Shown here in pieces: positions 17,609-24,081 of a DNA stretch of 32,970 bases. The notes under the pieces were generated by a model. The model searched no databases, was not told the DNA's origin, and saw only the letters and a list, made by a program, of their open reading frames with translations. The position numbers and the translations under genes were made by a program. Positions within the stretch are counted from its first letter, which is position 1; every line of letters starts with the position of its first letter. This stretch comes from a virus. Location: IMG/VR virus record IMGVR_UViG_3300002180_000656, positions 2,552-35,521 of that record. One strand, written 5' to 3'.

Positions 17609-17623
17609 TTATTGCCGTCAGGG

Positions 17624-17989
17624 TCAGTATTGGCCCCGACGTTCCGCCGCTTGTTTGTCTTTGTCGTGGTATTCTTTGGACACCGTTTGCAGGTTGGTTT
17701 CATCCCAGAACAGAACAGGATTGCCGTGGTGTGGTATCTTGTGGTCAACCGCAGCACTGTTCGGTGCCGGATACTTGCCAATCAACAACGCACCTGTCTG
17801 TTGGCACGTCCAGCTGTCACGCCGCTTTATCTTTAGGGCCAGCTTCTTCCACCGCGCCGTGCCATACCATTTGCGACACGGCTGTTCAGCTGCTCGTTTT
17901 TGATCGCGCGTTTGACCCGGCACAATTGATGGACCAAGACGTGATGGCGCAGCCTTCAAGCGTGGCTTGATTGCAATCAACCTACCCAT
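17624..17989 (-). CDS. HNH endonuclease associated with DNA packaging
   Basis: 121 residues. Signature: WYGTARWKKLALKIKRRD, TCQQTG, then VDHKIPHHG (first His pair), LFWDETNLQTVSKEYHDKDK (Asn and His of the HNH fold). HNH proteins directly upstream of terS-terL assist terminase cleavage in HK97-like cos phages. The frame continues upstream, but that part translates the tRNA gene, so I start at the ATG at 17989 (MGRLIAIKP). The family is certain; the packaging role comes from context. Confidence 0.88.
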   Translation of the reverse strand: MGRLIAIKPRLKAAPSRLGPSIVPGQTRDQKRAAEQPCRKWYGTARWKKLALKIKRRDSWTCQQTGALLIGKYPAPNSAAVDHKIPHHGNPVLFWDETNLQTVSKEYHDKDKQAAERRGQY

Positions 17990-18015
17990 TACATGACCAC
18001 AGCTTTCTTTTAATC

Positions 18016-18091
18016 TGGTTGCCGGAGCAGGACTTGAACCTGCGACCTCGTGGTTATGAGCCACGCGAGCTACCAACTGCTCCACCCGGAC
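18016..18091 (-). tRNA. tRNA-Met (CAT), initiator-like, phage-encoded
   Basis: 76 bases including an encoded CCA. Cloverleaf read on the minus strand: acceptor GTCCGGG; TG at positions 8-9; D arm GAGC-AGTTGGTA-GCTC; anticodon stem CGTGG/CCACG around CTCATAA; variable AGGTC; T arm GCAGG-TTCAAGT-CCTGC; acceptor 3' half TCCGGCA, then ACCA. The layout and the GCAACCA-type 3' end match bacterial initiator tRNA. The 1:72 pair is mismatched (G-A), which is an initiator hallmark, and 2:71 is also mismatched (U-C). The anticodon stem has only two of the three initiator G-C pairs. Confidence 0.8.
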
Positions 18092-18127
18092 AAACGAAAG
18101 CGCCCGCGAGGTTTTCCCCACGGGCGC
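18092..18127 (-). terminator. Terminator hairpin ahead of tRNA and late genes
   Basis: Minus strand: GCGCCCG ... CGGGCGC 7-bp stem, with an inner GGGG/CCTC stem and AAAA loop, followed by TTTCGTTT. It separates the 242-residue gene from the tRNA and the late operon, and the T-rich tract runs straight into the first base of the tRNA. This is the place of the lambda tR' terminator that Q overrides. Confidence 0.6.
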
Positions 18128-18157
18128 AATTCGGCTGACTGCTATATGTCAAGATAC

Positions 18158-18886
18158 CTAGGATTTCGTCAAGTGTTTTTTCCACGGGGTCATAACCGGC
18201 ATCACATCGCTAACCACAAATGCCGTCAGGTTTGAGTGCAATTGAAATGTTGTGCGCAACTCCAGCAACGCCGACCACCAGTGCAGATACGACCGCCGCG
18301 CCGCCGCGATCTGTGACTGTGTTGGTCGCCAGTGACATGGGCAATACATAACCTTTTCATGAACCACGATCTGTTTCTTGTTGCGACGTGGCTGGGCTGG
18401 CCATCCATTCGTTCCAAGCATACTCGCATCAGATGTGCGCGCACGATGCCCGTGTCGGTTTGTGTGAATATCATCAGGGTAAAGGCGCGAGATTGCGCCT
18501 TCCATCCAGTCAGGCTCACGCCCTGCCCGCGCCAACTCAGCAACCCACAAGGCGGTGCGCTGACCACCACGCGCCTCCGGCAACGCCGCCAATGCCGAGG
18601 CCACAATATCAGCGTCATGATGCGGGTCAGAACGGCCACCACCATCCACCCGACAACCAAGGCGGGCTTGCTCCATCATCCGGTATTCCATCGACACCGA
18701 CGACGGCAACCACCCGCTTGAACTCTGCACTTCGTTGAAATCCAGACTGGCCATCTCTTTTTGGAATGCCCACTCAATCAGCTTTTGGATCGAGATCAGC
18801 TTACGCCTATTTGCGGTTTTACCCCACTGCCGACCACTAAGTGTCACCGTTCGCAACCCGCTTGCTGGATGGTTGACCATGTTCAT
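18158..18886 (-). CDS. Unknown protein in the position of a late-gene regulator
   Basis: 242 residues, ATGA-coupled to the gene upstream. I do not recognise it. Seen: a basic start (SGRQWGKTANRRKLISIQKLIEWAFQKE), a helical middle (DADIVASALAALPEARGG, ALWVAELARAG), a CPCHW motif around residue 185 and a helical C-terminus (AAARRSYLHWWSALLEL). As last gene of the replication arm, directly before a terminator and the late operon, it occupies the place of an antiterminator such as lambda Q. That role is inference from position; the sequence itself does not show it. Confidence 0.65.
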   Translation of the reverse strand: MNMVNHPASGLRTVTLSGRQWGKTANRRKLISIQKLIEWAFQKEMASLDFNEVQSSSGWLPSSVSMEYRMMEQARLGCRVDGGGRSDPHHDADIVASALAALPEARGGQRTALWVAELARAGREPDWMEGAISRLYPDDIHTNRHGHRARTSDASMLGTNGWPAQPRRNKKQIVVHEKVMYCPCHWRPTQSQIAAARRSYLHWWSALLELRTTFQLHSNLTAFVVSDVMPVMTPWKKHLTKS

Positions 18887-19461
18887 GCTGCCCCTTCCAA
18901 ATCATCACCCCGAACAATCGCCTCGCAATACGCCAGCCGCGCCTCATAGCTTTGCATCCAGCGAACATCATGAGAATCGGCACGGTCACGCGCCATGCGC
19001 TCTTTGGTCAACTGGCAGCGGTTACGGTTTGAGTTGGCCCTTGCCTGCAATTCACGATCAACAAACTTTGGCGGGCGCTTGTGCTTGTGAAAATATGACC
19101 ACGTTTCAACCAACGTGCCCGCCTCCATCGCCCTGGGCCCCTCAACCGAACGAAACCAACGCAACAGCCCCGACAATTCCTCAACAGGTCGCGGCTCGAT
19201 CAATTCAGCAAATGAAAGGAAGGTGGCAGGCGCAGGCCAGATATCGCGGTTTGCGCCCTGCCCCTTGCTCTGCACCATTTCAAGCATTGTGCCCAAACTG
19301 TCGTCGGACATGTAGACCAGCTGATCAATCATATTCGCCATCTTGGCCTTGAACGCATCCGCTGGCATTTTCGCATTACGCCGAAATCCCAACACCTCCA
19401 ACGGCTCGATCAACAACCGTCTGACCCGCGCCCGCTTATTTTCTGCTACCTCGTCATTCAT
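18883..19461 (-). CDS. Unknown protein next to the replication gene
   Basis: 192 residues; AAGGGG precedes the ATG. Mostly charged and helical (RVRRLLIEPLEVLGFRRN; FKAKMANMIDQLVYMSDDSLGTMLEMV), with an aromatic, proline-containing middle (DIWPAPATFLSFAELI) and a basic C-terminal third. It directly follows the O-like gene, where lambda carries P (helicase loader), but I see no Walker motif and no sequence that identifies it as a loader. It is linked to the next gene by an ATGA overlap. Confidence 0.65.
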   Translation of the reverse strand: MNDEVAENKRARVRRLLIEPLEVLGFRRNAKMPADAFKAKMANMIDQLVYMSDDSLGTMLEMVQSKGQGANRDIWPAPATFLSFAELIEPRPVEELSGLLRWFRSVEGPRAMEAGTLVETWSYFHKHKRPPKFVDRELQARANSNRNRCQLTKERMARDRADSHDVRWMQSYEARLAYCEAIVRGDDLEGAA

Positions 19462-19499
19462 CGTTTGCCCCTTCTTTTTTTCTTAGCCCTGCGCCGTAA

Positions 19500-20108
19500 T
19501 CACCACGCAATGCGACGCTGCCTCAAATCTTCCTCACTCACCAAACCCAGCTCCAACATTCGCTGCGCAACGCTGATTTTGATGGCCGATGCCGTCACGC
19601 TTTTTTTTGCGTTGATCCGCTCTGCCCAGAATTTCGCAATTTCATCCAATTCGGATGCCTCGCGCGCACCCGCGCCAGTTCCTTCCGGTTTAGATTCAGG
19701 TTCGTGTGCCACAGTTGGGACACGGCTTTGGTCATTTTTGGGACACGGCTTTGGCTGTTTTTGGGACACGGCTTTGGCTGAATCCCGGGTCCTATTTTGG
19801 GACACGGGAATATCAACATCTTGCATCAAATCAGGATCGCACCCCAAGATGTAGAATGTGCTTTTTTGACGTTTTGTCTGCTTATCAGACCTCTGAACGC
19901 GCTTGATAAACCCGCGCTCCTCCAACTCATTTAGCTTGCGATTGACGCCTGACCTCGACATTTCGCATTGAGCCGCAAGTGTGGTCTGCATCGGGTCACA
20001 GCGCTTTGTGTGCCCGTTGTGACAGTCGGCCAGATACACCAAAACCAGCTTCGCAGAGGGCTTCAATCCTCTTTGCTCAAACGCCCAACTGGTGGCCTGA
20101 ATACTCAT
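19500..20108 (-). CDS. Winged-helix replication-initiator-like protein (lambda O-like)
   Basis: 202 residues from the ATG at 20108, which has GAGGG six bases upstream and overlaps the previous stop (ATGA). The N-terminal ~85 residues form a helix-turn-helix domain (KLVLVYLADCHNGHTKRC; QTTLAAQCEMSRSGVNRKLNELEERGFIKR), as in phage O-type replication proteins. A low-complexity linker (~105-150) follows and then a helical C-terminal domain (ELDEIAKFWAERINAKK). The linker is encoded by the 23-bp direct repeats described separately, which recalls lambda, where the origin iterons lie inside O. A plain transcription regulator is the alternative. Confidence 0.7.
   Translation of the reverse strand: MSIQATSWAFEQRGLKPSAKLVLVYLADCHNGHTKRCDPMQTTLAAQCEMSRSGVNRKLNELEERGFIKRVQRSDKQTKRQKSTFYILGCDPDLMQDVDIPVSQNRTRDSAKAVSQKQPKPCPKNDQSRVPTVAHEPESKPEGTGAGAREASELDEIAKFWAERINAKKSVTASAIKISVAQRMLELGLVSEEDLRQRRIAW
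19715..19808. repeat. Iteron-like direct repeats inside the O-like gene (candidate replication origin)
   Basis: Three identical copies of TTGGGACACGGCTTTGG start at 19715, 19738 and 19761, a 23-bp period. A fourth partial copy (TTGGGACACGG) starts at 19797. The period is not a multiple of three, so the repeats encode different peptides in each copy; this points to conservation of DNA sequence instead of protein sequence. Confidence 0.7.
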
Positions 20109-20500
20109 ACTGCCCTCGCTTGACGCGCCAATGCGCACCGTGTCTTGCGGCTGGTGAGCCATATTGATTGAACTTGCCGCACATAGCGCCGCGCCGCGTT
20201 GCACAGCGCCCTCTCGGCATCCGTCTTGGGGTAGGAATGCATTTGGTGCACCAACAGCGCCACGCCTGCCTTGTAGCTCCATTTTTGATGCTCACGCCGA
20301 TCTTGTCTGGCACAGCCCTCGCAACAATATTTTTGCCACGGGCGATCCGCCTCAAACAGCGCACAGCAGTTCGGATTGAAACACTCGCCAGCCACCCAAA
20401 ACGGCAGCGCGGCGATTTCAGGCTCGGCATAGATTGAAAAGGATTCCGGCTCTAAATGCCGTCCGACGCCATTTGCGATGTCGATATGCGCGCGGCCCAT
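20105..20500 (-). CDS. Cys-rich putative zinc-binding protein
   Basis: 131 residues from the ATG at 20500 (TAATG with the upstream stop). A cluster GECFNPNCCALFEADRPWQK followed by YCCEGCARQ (residues ~39-65) places six cysteines in an FCS/MYM-type zinc-finger pattern (Cys40, Cys45/46, Cys59/60, Cys63). A basic helical second half follows (ARRYVRQVQSIWL). Phage proteins of this kind are usually nucleic-acid binding; nothing here gives a specific role. It lies between the small Cys-rich gene and the O-like gene, coupled to both. Confidence 0.7.
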   Translation of the reverse strand: MGRAHIDIANGVGRHLEPESFSIYAEPEIAALPFWVAGECFNPNCCALFEADRPWQKYCCEGCARQDRREHQKWSYKAGVALLVHQMHSYPKTDAERALCNAARRYVRQVQSIWLTSRKTRCALARQARAV

Positions 20501-20739
20501 TATCCAGCACCCCCGTTTTTGCGCGTCCAAAAGGCACAATCTTGCGCACTAGATTTGCCACGTCGCCTGCCACCCAGCTTGCCGCATCGTGCATCGGTCA
20601 GAATGATGTTGCCCTCGAAAAACAAACACACACCGCAGATGCGGCGAAGATGCACGGCGCACTGCGGCGATTTTGGGTTTTCCCTTTGCTGGCGCGCATT
20701 CGCATGCGAACCCGTTCTAGAATGGACAGTCGAACTCAT
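20500..20739 (-). CDS. Small Cys-rich basic protein, unknown
   Basis: 79 residues. Start ATGA-coupled to the methyltransferase stop, and end TAATG-coupled to the next gene, which is the main evidence that it is real. Central CAVHLRRICGVCLFFEGNI contains CxxC; two further cysteines follow, and the C-terminus is Arg/Lys/Gly-rich (GGRRRGKSSAQ). It could be a small zinc-binding nucleic-acid protein. I do not recognise a family. Confidence 0.55.
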   Translation of the reverse strand: MSSTVHSRTGSHANARQQRENPKSPQCAVHLRRICGVCLFFEGNIILTDARCGKLGGRRRGKSSAQDCAFWTRKNGGAG

Positions 20740-21797
20740 GACGTCACCTCGACATCACTGAACATCCCCGCATCTGACCTGATCCGCTTTTCCATAATTT
20801 CTGCATATTTCGGGTTTAACTCGATCAGTGTGCAATCAAACCCCATTTGGTCGGCGACTAGCCCCGTGGTGCCTGCGCCGCCAAACGGGTCAAGAACGCG
20901 CCCACCGGAGGGGCAACCTGCTTTCAGGCTGCGCTCTACCAGTTCAGGTGGAAAGGTCGCAAAATGCGCTTCCCTGAACGGCTTGGTGGCTATTTTCCAG
21001 ACATCAACTGGTGCTGGTTCATAATTTCTCAGATTGCGGCCGTTGGCTTGTTGTTCCTCTTTGGACATCGCGTCCCATCTATCGTTGAAGCCCGCATGCC
21101 TTTTGCCGTGGCCGCGTTGCTTGTCTTTCTTTGGGCCACCCACGGCTTTCATATTACCGTTGGTCTTTGCACCGCCGTTGGCCCTTTCAGACCCGTCTTG
21201 CGATGCAATGTCTTGCGACCATCTTTGAATTGAGGACACGGCAGCTGGAACTCGTACCGCCTCCGCATCCCAGAAATACTTGGCCGTTTTGGTGAACATG
21301 AATATCTTTTCATGCGCTGTGGCGGGTCTATCCGCTATCGACTCCGGCATCGGGTTTGGCTTGGCCCAGATGATTTCGGATCTAACCCACCACCCCCATT
21401 CCTGCATTGCGATAGCAAAGCGGTTTGGAACCATGCAAAGGTCTTTGGGCTTGAGAACGCCTTGAATGGTCGAAAACGGCTTATCCCTGAATGTTCGATC
21501 ATCATCACCAGCGGCTTTTGTATCAGCGGCGCTGCGCCCGTTTGGTGTTGTGGCATAGCAGTCTCCGTAATTCACAAAACAGGTTCCGCTTGGCTTTAAA
21601 ACGCGGTGAACCTCAGCAAACACCTCAATCATTTTTTCCAGATGTTCAGCAAGCGTAGGTTCAAGTCCAATTTGTCCCTCAACACCGTAATCGCGCAAAC
21701 CCCAATACGGCGGCGATGTGACCACGCAATCAAAATGATCGTCTGGCAATTCGCGCAGGCGGGTGATTACGTCGCCGATCAGGATCGTAACTGTCAC
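20736..21797 (-). CDS. Site-specific DNA methyltransferase, beta class (N6-adenine or N4-cytosine)
   Basis: 353 residues, GTG start overlapping the upstream stop (GTGA). Catalytic motif IV is TSPPYWGLRDYG (27-38), near the N-terminus. The SAM-binding FGGAGTTGLV with LIELNPKYAE is near the C-terminus, the beta-class order. SPPY is used by N4-cytosine and some N6-adenine enzymes, so the base is undecided. The middle (~residues 120-260), with basic low-complexity GGPKKDKQRGHGKRH, is the target-recognition region. No restriction gene adjoins, so it is an orphan phage enzyme, probably for protection from host restriction or for regulation. Confidence 0.92.
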   Translation of the reverse strand: MTVTILIGDVITRLRELPDDHFDCVVTSPPYWGLRDYGVEGQIGLEPTLAEHLEKMIEVFAEVHRVLKPSGTCFVNYGDCYATTPNGRSAADTKAAGDDDRTFRDKPFSTIQGVLKPKDLCMVPNRFAIAMQEWGWWVRSEIIWAKPNPMPESIADRPATAHEKIFMFTKTAKYFWDAEAVRVPAAVSSIQRWSQDIASQDGSERANGGAKTNGNMKAVGGPKKDKQRGHGKRHAGFNDRWDAMSKEEQQANGRNLRNYEPAPVDVWKIATKPFREAHFATFPPELVERSLKAGCPSGGRVLDPFGGAGTTGLVADQMGFDCTLIELNPKYAEIMEKRIRSDAGMFSDVEVTS

Positions 21798-22300
21798 ACC
21801 CCACCCCCATATTCCGATCCCTTTTTGATCACGAACACCGGCTTGTTGCTTTTCAATGCATTGCGGGCTTCAAGCCACACGCCAACACTGCTGTCCCATC
21901 CGTCAATTGGCGGGATCACAACAGCGCCACAAGCCTTCAACAACGGCCCGCACCACCTGCCCCAGAATGCGTCATCAAGCGGGTCCATGTCGTGTCCGAA
22001 CTTCGAATTGATCATCACCACCGACTGCACGATCGGCGAGATCGCAGTCACACCGCTGATGCCGCAATGCGTCACCCAGTTGGCCGCAGCCCGTGCAGCA
22101 TCGCCGGAATTCATATGGCAAAAATGCCCGTCCAGATCGACCGCGATCTTGGAATATGGCGTGGCCAAATAGGTCAGCCGACCCCGGCAGCGATCAATCA
22201 CCTCGCCAAATGGAACCGCCGCCCGAAACAGGCCAGAGCCGCCATAAGTGGACGCCAAAAACGCCCAATCATATATTTGACAATCACCCATTCGGCCCAT
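21794..22300 (-). CDS. DUF1937 family protein (deoxyribosyltransferase-like fold)
   Basis: 168 residues. LTYLATPYSK near residue 45, then AARAAANWVTHCGISGVTAISPIVQSV, a GHDMDPLDDAFW segment and PIDGWDSSVGVWLEARNA match DUF1937. That family has the Rossmann-like fold of nucleoside 2-deoxyribosyltransferases, with Glu in the WLEA segment as possible nucleophile. A role in nucleotide salvage or base modification is possible but unproven. The start at 22300 has GGGGGG eight bases upstream and overlaps the previous gene; an alternative ATG is nine bases further in. Confidence 0.75.
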   Translation of the reverse strand: MGRMGDCQIYDWAFLASTYGGSGLFRAAVPFGEVIDRCRGRLTYLATPYSKIAVDLDGHFCHMNSGDAARAAANWVTHCGISGVTAISPIVQSVVMINSKFGHDMDPLDDAFWGRWCGPLLKACGAVVIPPIDGWDSSVGVWLEARNALKSNKPVFVIKKGSEYGGGV

Positions 22301-22925
22301 CACAGTGCCCCCCTTGCATGGAGTAGCGCATCGCAGCGGCCAAAATCTTTTCACGGCCCTTCTTCGACCCACACTTCACCACCTTGGCGATGTATTCTTC
22401 ACTCTTGAATCCCAAGGCCCGACTGGCCGCGCGCATCGAAGGGAATGTCAGACTCCCGATGGTGAAAGGTTGGGACTTCCATGGATTGTAAACAGCAGGC
22501 CGCGCGATGCGGTCAGGGTCGCCATCGGCTATTGCAGCATAGACCGTCATAGGCTGGACGCGGAAATGCGCCGCAGCAGCATGCACGTCATCAAACACTT
22601 GACCCGCGATCAGCACCCGCATCGGCTCTGGCCCCACCCGCCCCGTGCCAACACGGTGCAGGGAGCCATTGCGATAGGCGGCGCGCACAGTGTTTGGGTG
22701 GACGCCATGCGCCCGCGCCGCCGCCGAAAAATTGGCATAGGTTACGCCCCGAATTTCGACTGACCGTTTCGCCGCACAGGTGCCGACGAAATCCAGCCGA
22801 CGCTTGCGCACAGCCTCTCGCACTCGCCCCGCCGTCACACCCAAAGCGTCAGCCGCAGTCGCAGCATCCGCATAGGTGACCCCCCGAATGGTAATATTTG
22901 AATATGCATCCGACACGCGCGCCAT
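22284..22925 (-). CDS. Protein with four tandem NUMOD1-like / HTH repeats
   Basis: 213 residues made almost wholly of four related units of ~35-40 residues: ITIRGVTYADAATAADALGV (from ~11), VEIRGVTYANFSAAARAHGV (~57), VLIAGQVFDDVHAAAAHFRV (~105) and FTIGSLTFPSMRAASRALGF (~152). Each is a short beta strand, then an HTH-like pair of helices with T(V/R)RAA-type recognition segments. The layout resembles NUMOD1 DNA-binding modules of homing endonucleases, but there is no nuclease domain. It may read a long or multi-site DNA target. TAATG couples it to the small HTH gene upstream. Confidence 0.7.
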   Translation of the reverse strand: MARVSDAYSNITIRGVTYADAATAADALGVTAGRVREAVRKRRLDFVGTCAAKRSVEIRGVTYANFSAAARAHGVHPNTVRAAYRNGSLHRVGTGRVGPEPMRVLIAGQVFDDVHAAAAHFRVQPMTVYAAIADGDPDRIARPAVYNPWKSQPFTIGSLTFPSMRAASRALGFKSEEYIAKVVKCGSKKGREKILAAAMRYSMQGGHCDGPNG

Positions 22926-23152
22926 TACCAATATGCCTCCGAAATTGGCTTCCCATCTGCAACCGTAAGGTTTTCGCCCACCGCGTATGCCTCATCAGCC
23001 ACACGCACGTTGTTGGTACTTTCGACCACTTGACCACTGTTTACACCCGCATCCTTGGCTATACGGTAGGCGGCACCCCCCGCCACACGATCCGCGATAC
23101 AACCTAAAATCTGATCATCACGTTCACGAGGAACAAACCGAATTACCGCCAT
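22925..23152 (-). CDS. Small helix-turn-helix protein at the head of the leftward early operon
   Basis: 75 residues from the ATG at 23152, with GGAG nine bases upstream. The segment RVAGGAAYRIAKDAGVNSGQVVES looks like an HTH with a Gly/Asn turn. It is the first gene of the minus-strand replication arm, so a regulatory role is likely. A strong hairpin lies in its leader 20 bases upstream. The frame is open to 23239, but that part overlaps the hairpin and lacks a ribosome site. Confidence 0.6.
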   Translation of the reverse strand: MAVIRFVPRERDDQILGCIADRVAGGAAYRIAKDAGVNSGQVVESTNNVRVADEAYAVGENLTVADGKPISEAYW

Positions 23153-23171
23153 CACACCGCTCCATAAAGAG

Positions 23172-23197
23172 GGGTGCGCAACCCAAGCCGCGCACCC
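23172..23197 (-). promoter_or_regulatory. Leader hairpin before the small HTH gene
   Basis: GGGTGCGC and GCGCACCC form a perfect 8-bp stem around a 10-base loop. On the minus strand it is followed by CTCTTT and then the ribosome site of the gene at 23152. The T content is low for a classic terminator, so it may be an attenuator, a pause site or an RNA-protecting structure. Confidence 0.5.
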
Positions 23198-23229
23198 AAG
23201 TTCAAAAGGAAGGAAGTATTTGGGGAGCC

Positions 23230-23289
23230 TTGCAGACAAACCCGCCCCCGATCAGTCTCTAAGCGACGGTTGCCCGCCCCTGTCTGCAA
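23230..23289. repeat. Inverted repeat in the divergent intergenic region
   Basis: TTGCAGACA (23230-23238) and TGTCTGCAA (23281-23289) are perfect inverted arms 42 bases apart, each flanked on the inner side by CCGCCCC. The region between the HTH gene at 23152 and the lipoprotein gene at 23365 (212 bases) contains no gene I can support. It should hold the promoters of the leftward replication arm and of the lipoprotein gene. Confidence 0.45.
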
Positions 23290-23364
23290 ATTGTTTTGCC
23301 GCGTTGCTTGACGACCATGGAAATGGCGGCTCTTATGCAACCTATCATTTGTAAAGGACTCATA

Positions 23365-23730
23365 ATGAAACAGCCCATCATTGCATTTATCGCATCTGCC
23401 CTTTTGCTCACCGCCTGTATGTCGACTGTAACCGAGCGAAAACGCCTGCCCTTGAGCGCCGCCAACATCACTCAAATTCAAGACAAAGCGCGCCACAACT
23501 TGCGTGATCCTGATTCCGCCAAATTCAGAAACATCCGCCGCATTCAAAACACTCACGAAGACGGATCGACCACCACGCTTGTCTGTGGCGAGATCAATGG
23601 CAAGAACGCCTTTGGCGCTTACGTCGGCTATCGGACGTTCAAGGGCAACTTGACCGGCAATACGTTCCGCCTTCACGGCATCGGTGATTCCGACAACAAC
23701 TGGCTCTATGTCGCAACCTGCCCTGTATAG
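23365..23730 (+). CDS. Lipoprotein (probable lysogenic conversion gene)
   Basis: 121 residues. MKQPIIAFIASALLLTAC is a lipoprotein signal with lipobox LTAC, modified Cys at 18. AAAGGA lies seven bases before the ATG. The mature part LRDPDSAKFRNIRRI...TLVCGEINGKNAFGAYVGYRTF fits a recurrent exported-protein family of Proteobacteria and their phages (conserved DP(D/E)SAKFRN and CGE(I/V)N.KN motifs), function unknown. On its own strand between the two early arms, it looks like a moron expressed from the prophage. A role in superinfection exclusion is possible only by analogy. Confidence 0.8.
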   Translation: MKQPIIAFIASALLLTACMSTVTERKRLPLSAANITQIQDKARHNLRDPDSAKFRNIRRIQNTHEDGSTTTLVCGEINGKNAFGAYVGYRTFKGNLTGNTFRLHGIGDSDNNWLYVATCPV

Positions 23731-23755
23731 TTTTTGAACCGAAAGGACTGCCAAA

Positions 23756-24037
23756 ATGCTTAAAACCAATGAGCAGAATCTGATCGTAGACCCGAACGAC
23801 GGCCGACCTGTCGCTGTTTTCGTCGACAGCTTTGTAACCGGACTTGGAGTTGGAAGTGAAAACGACAACGTCATTCTGCGCCTCTATCATCAGGATTGGA
23901 AGAAGGCGGGACCACTGGTTCCCCGAGATCAGGTTCACCAGTTCTTGCTGACCGCACACCGTGCAGGCGAATTAGGTCGGGAGTTGCTGGCATACGCTGC
24001 CCAAGTCGAAAAGGAGCAGGGCCAGTCGGACCACTAG
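23756..24037 (+). CDS. Small unknown protein downstream of the lipoprotein
   Basis: 93 residues; GAAAGGAC precedes the ATG. NTD with beta strands (RPVAVFVDSFVTG; NVILRLYHQD), then a helical part (QVHQFLLTAHRAGELGRELLAYAAQVEKEQ). No signal peptide, so cytoplasmic. It follows the lipoprotein by 25 bases and is likely cotranscribed. I do not recognise it. The 3' third overlaps a possible antisense frame discussed in the findings. Confidence 0.65.
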   Translation: MLKTNEQNLIVDPNDGRPVAVFVDSFVTGLGVGSENDNVILRLYHQDWKKAGPLVPRDQVHQFLLTAHRAGELGRELLAYAAQVEKEQGQSDH

Positions 24038-24081
24038 GCTCGCACGTTCTGACTGACCGCGCACCGTCCAGCTTTATGAGA

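Noticed and set aside
17990-18121. Upstream extension of the HNH nuclease
   Set aside because: This part is translated tRNA sequence; the tRNA cloverleaf explains it.
18147-18172. Firm late-promoter call behind the 242-residue gene
   Set aside because: Good -35-like hexamers are present (TTGACA, TTGACG) but no matching -10 at 16-18 bases; kept only as part of the late-control hypothesis.
20736-21797. Complete restriction-modification system
   Set aside because: The beta-class methyltransferase has no neighbouring restriction endonuclease; the HNH gene at 17624 is better explained by packaging. Both methyltransferases are called orphans.
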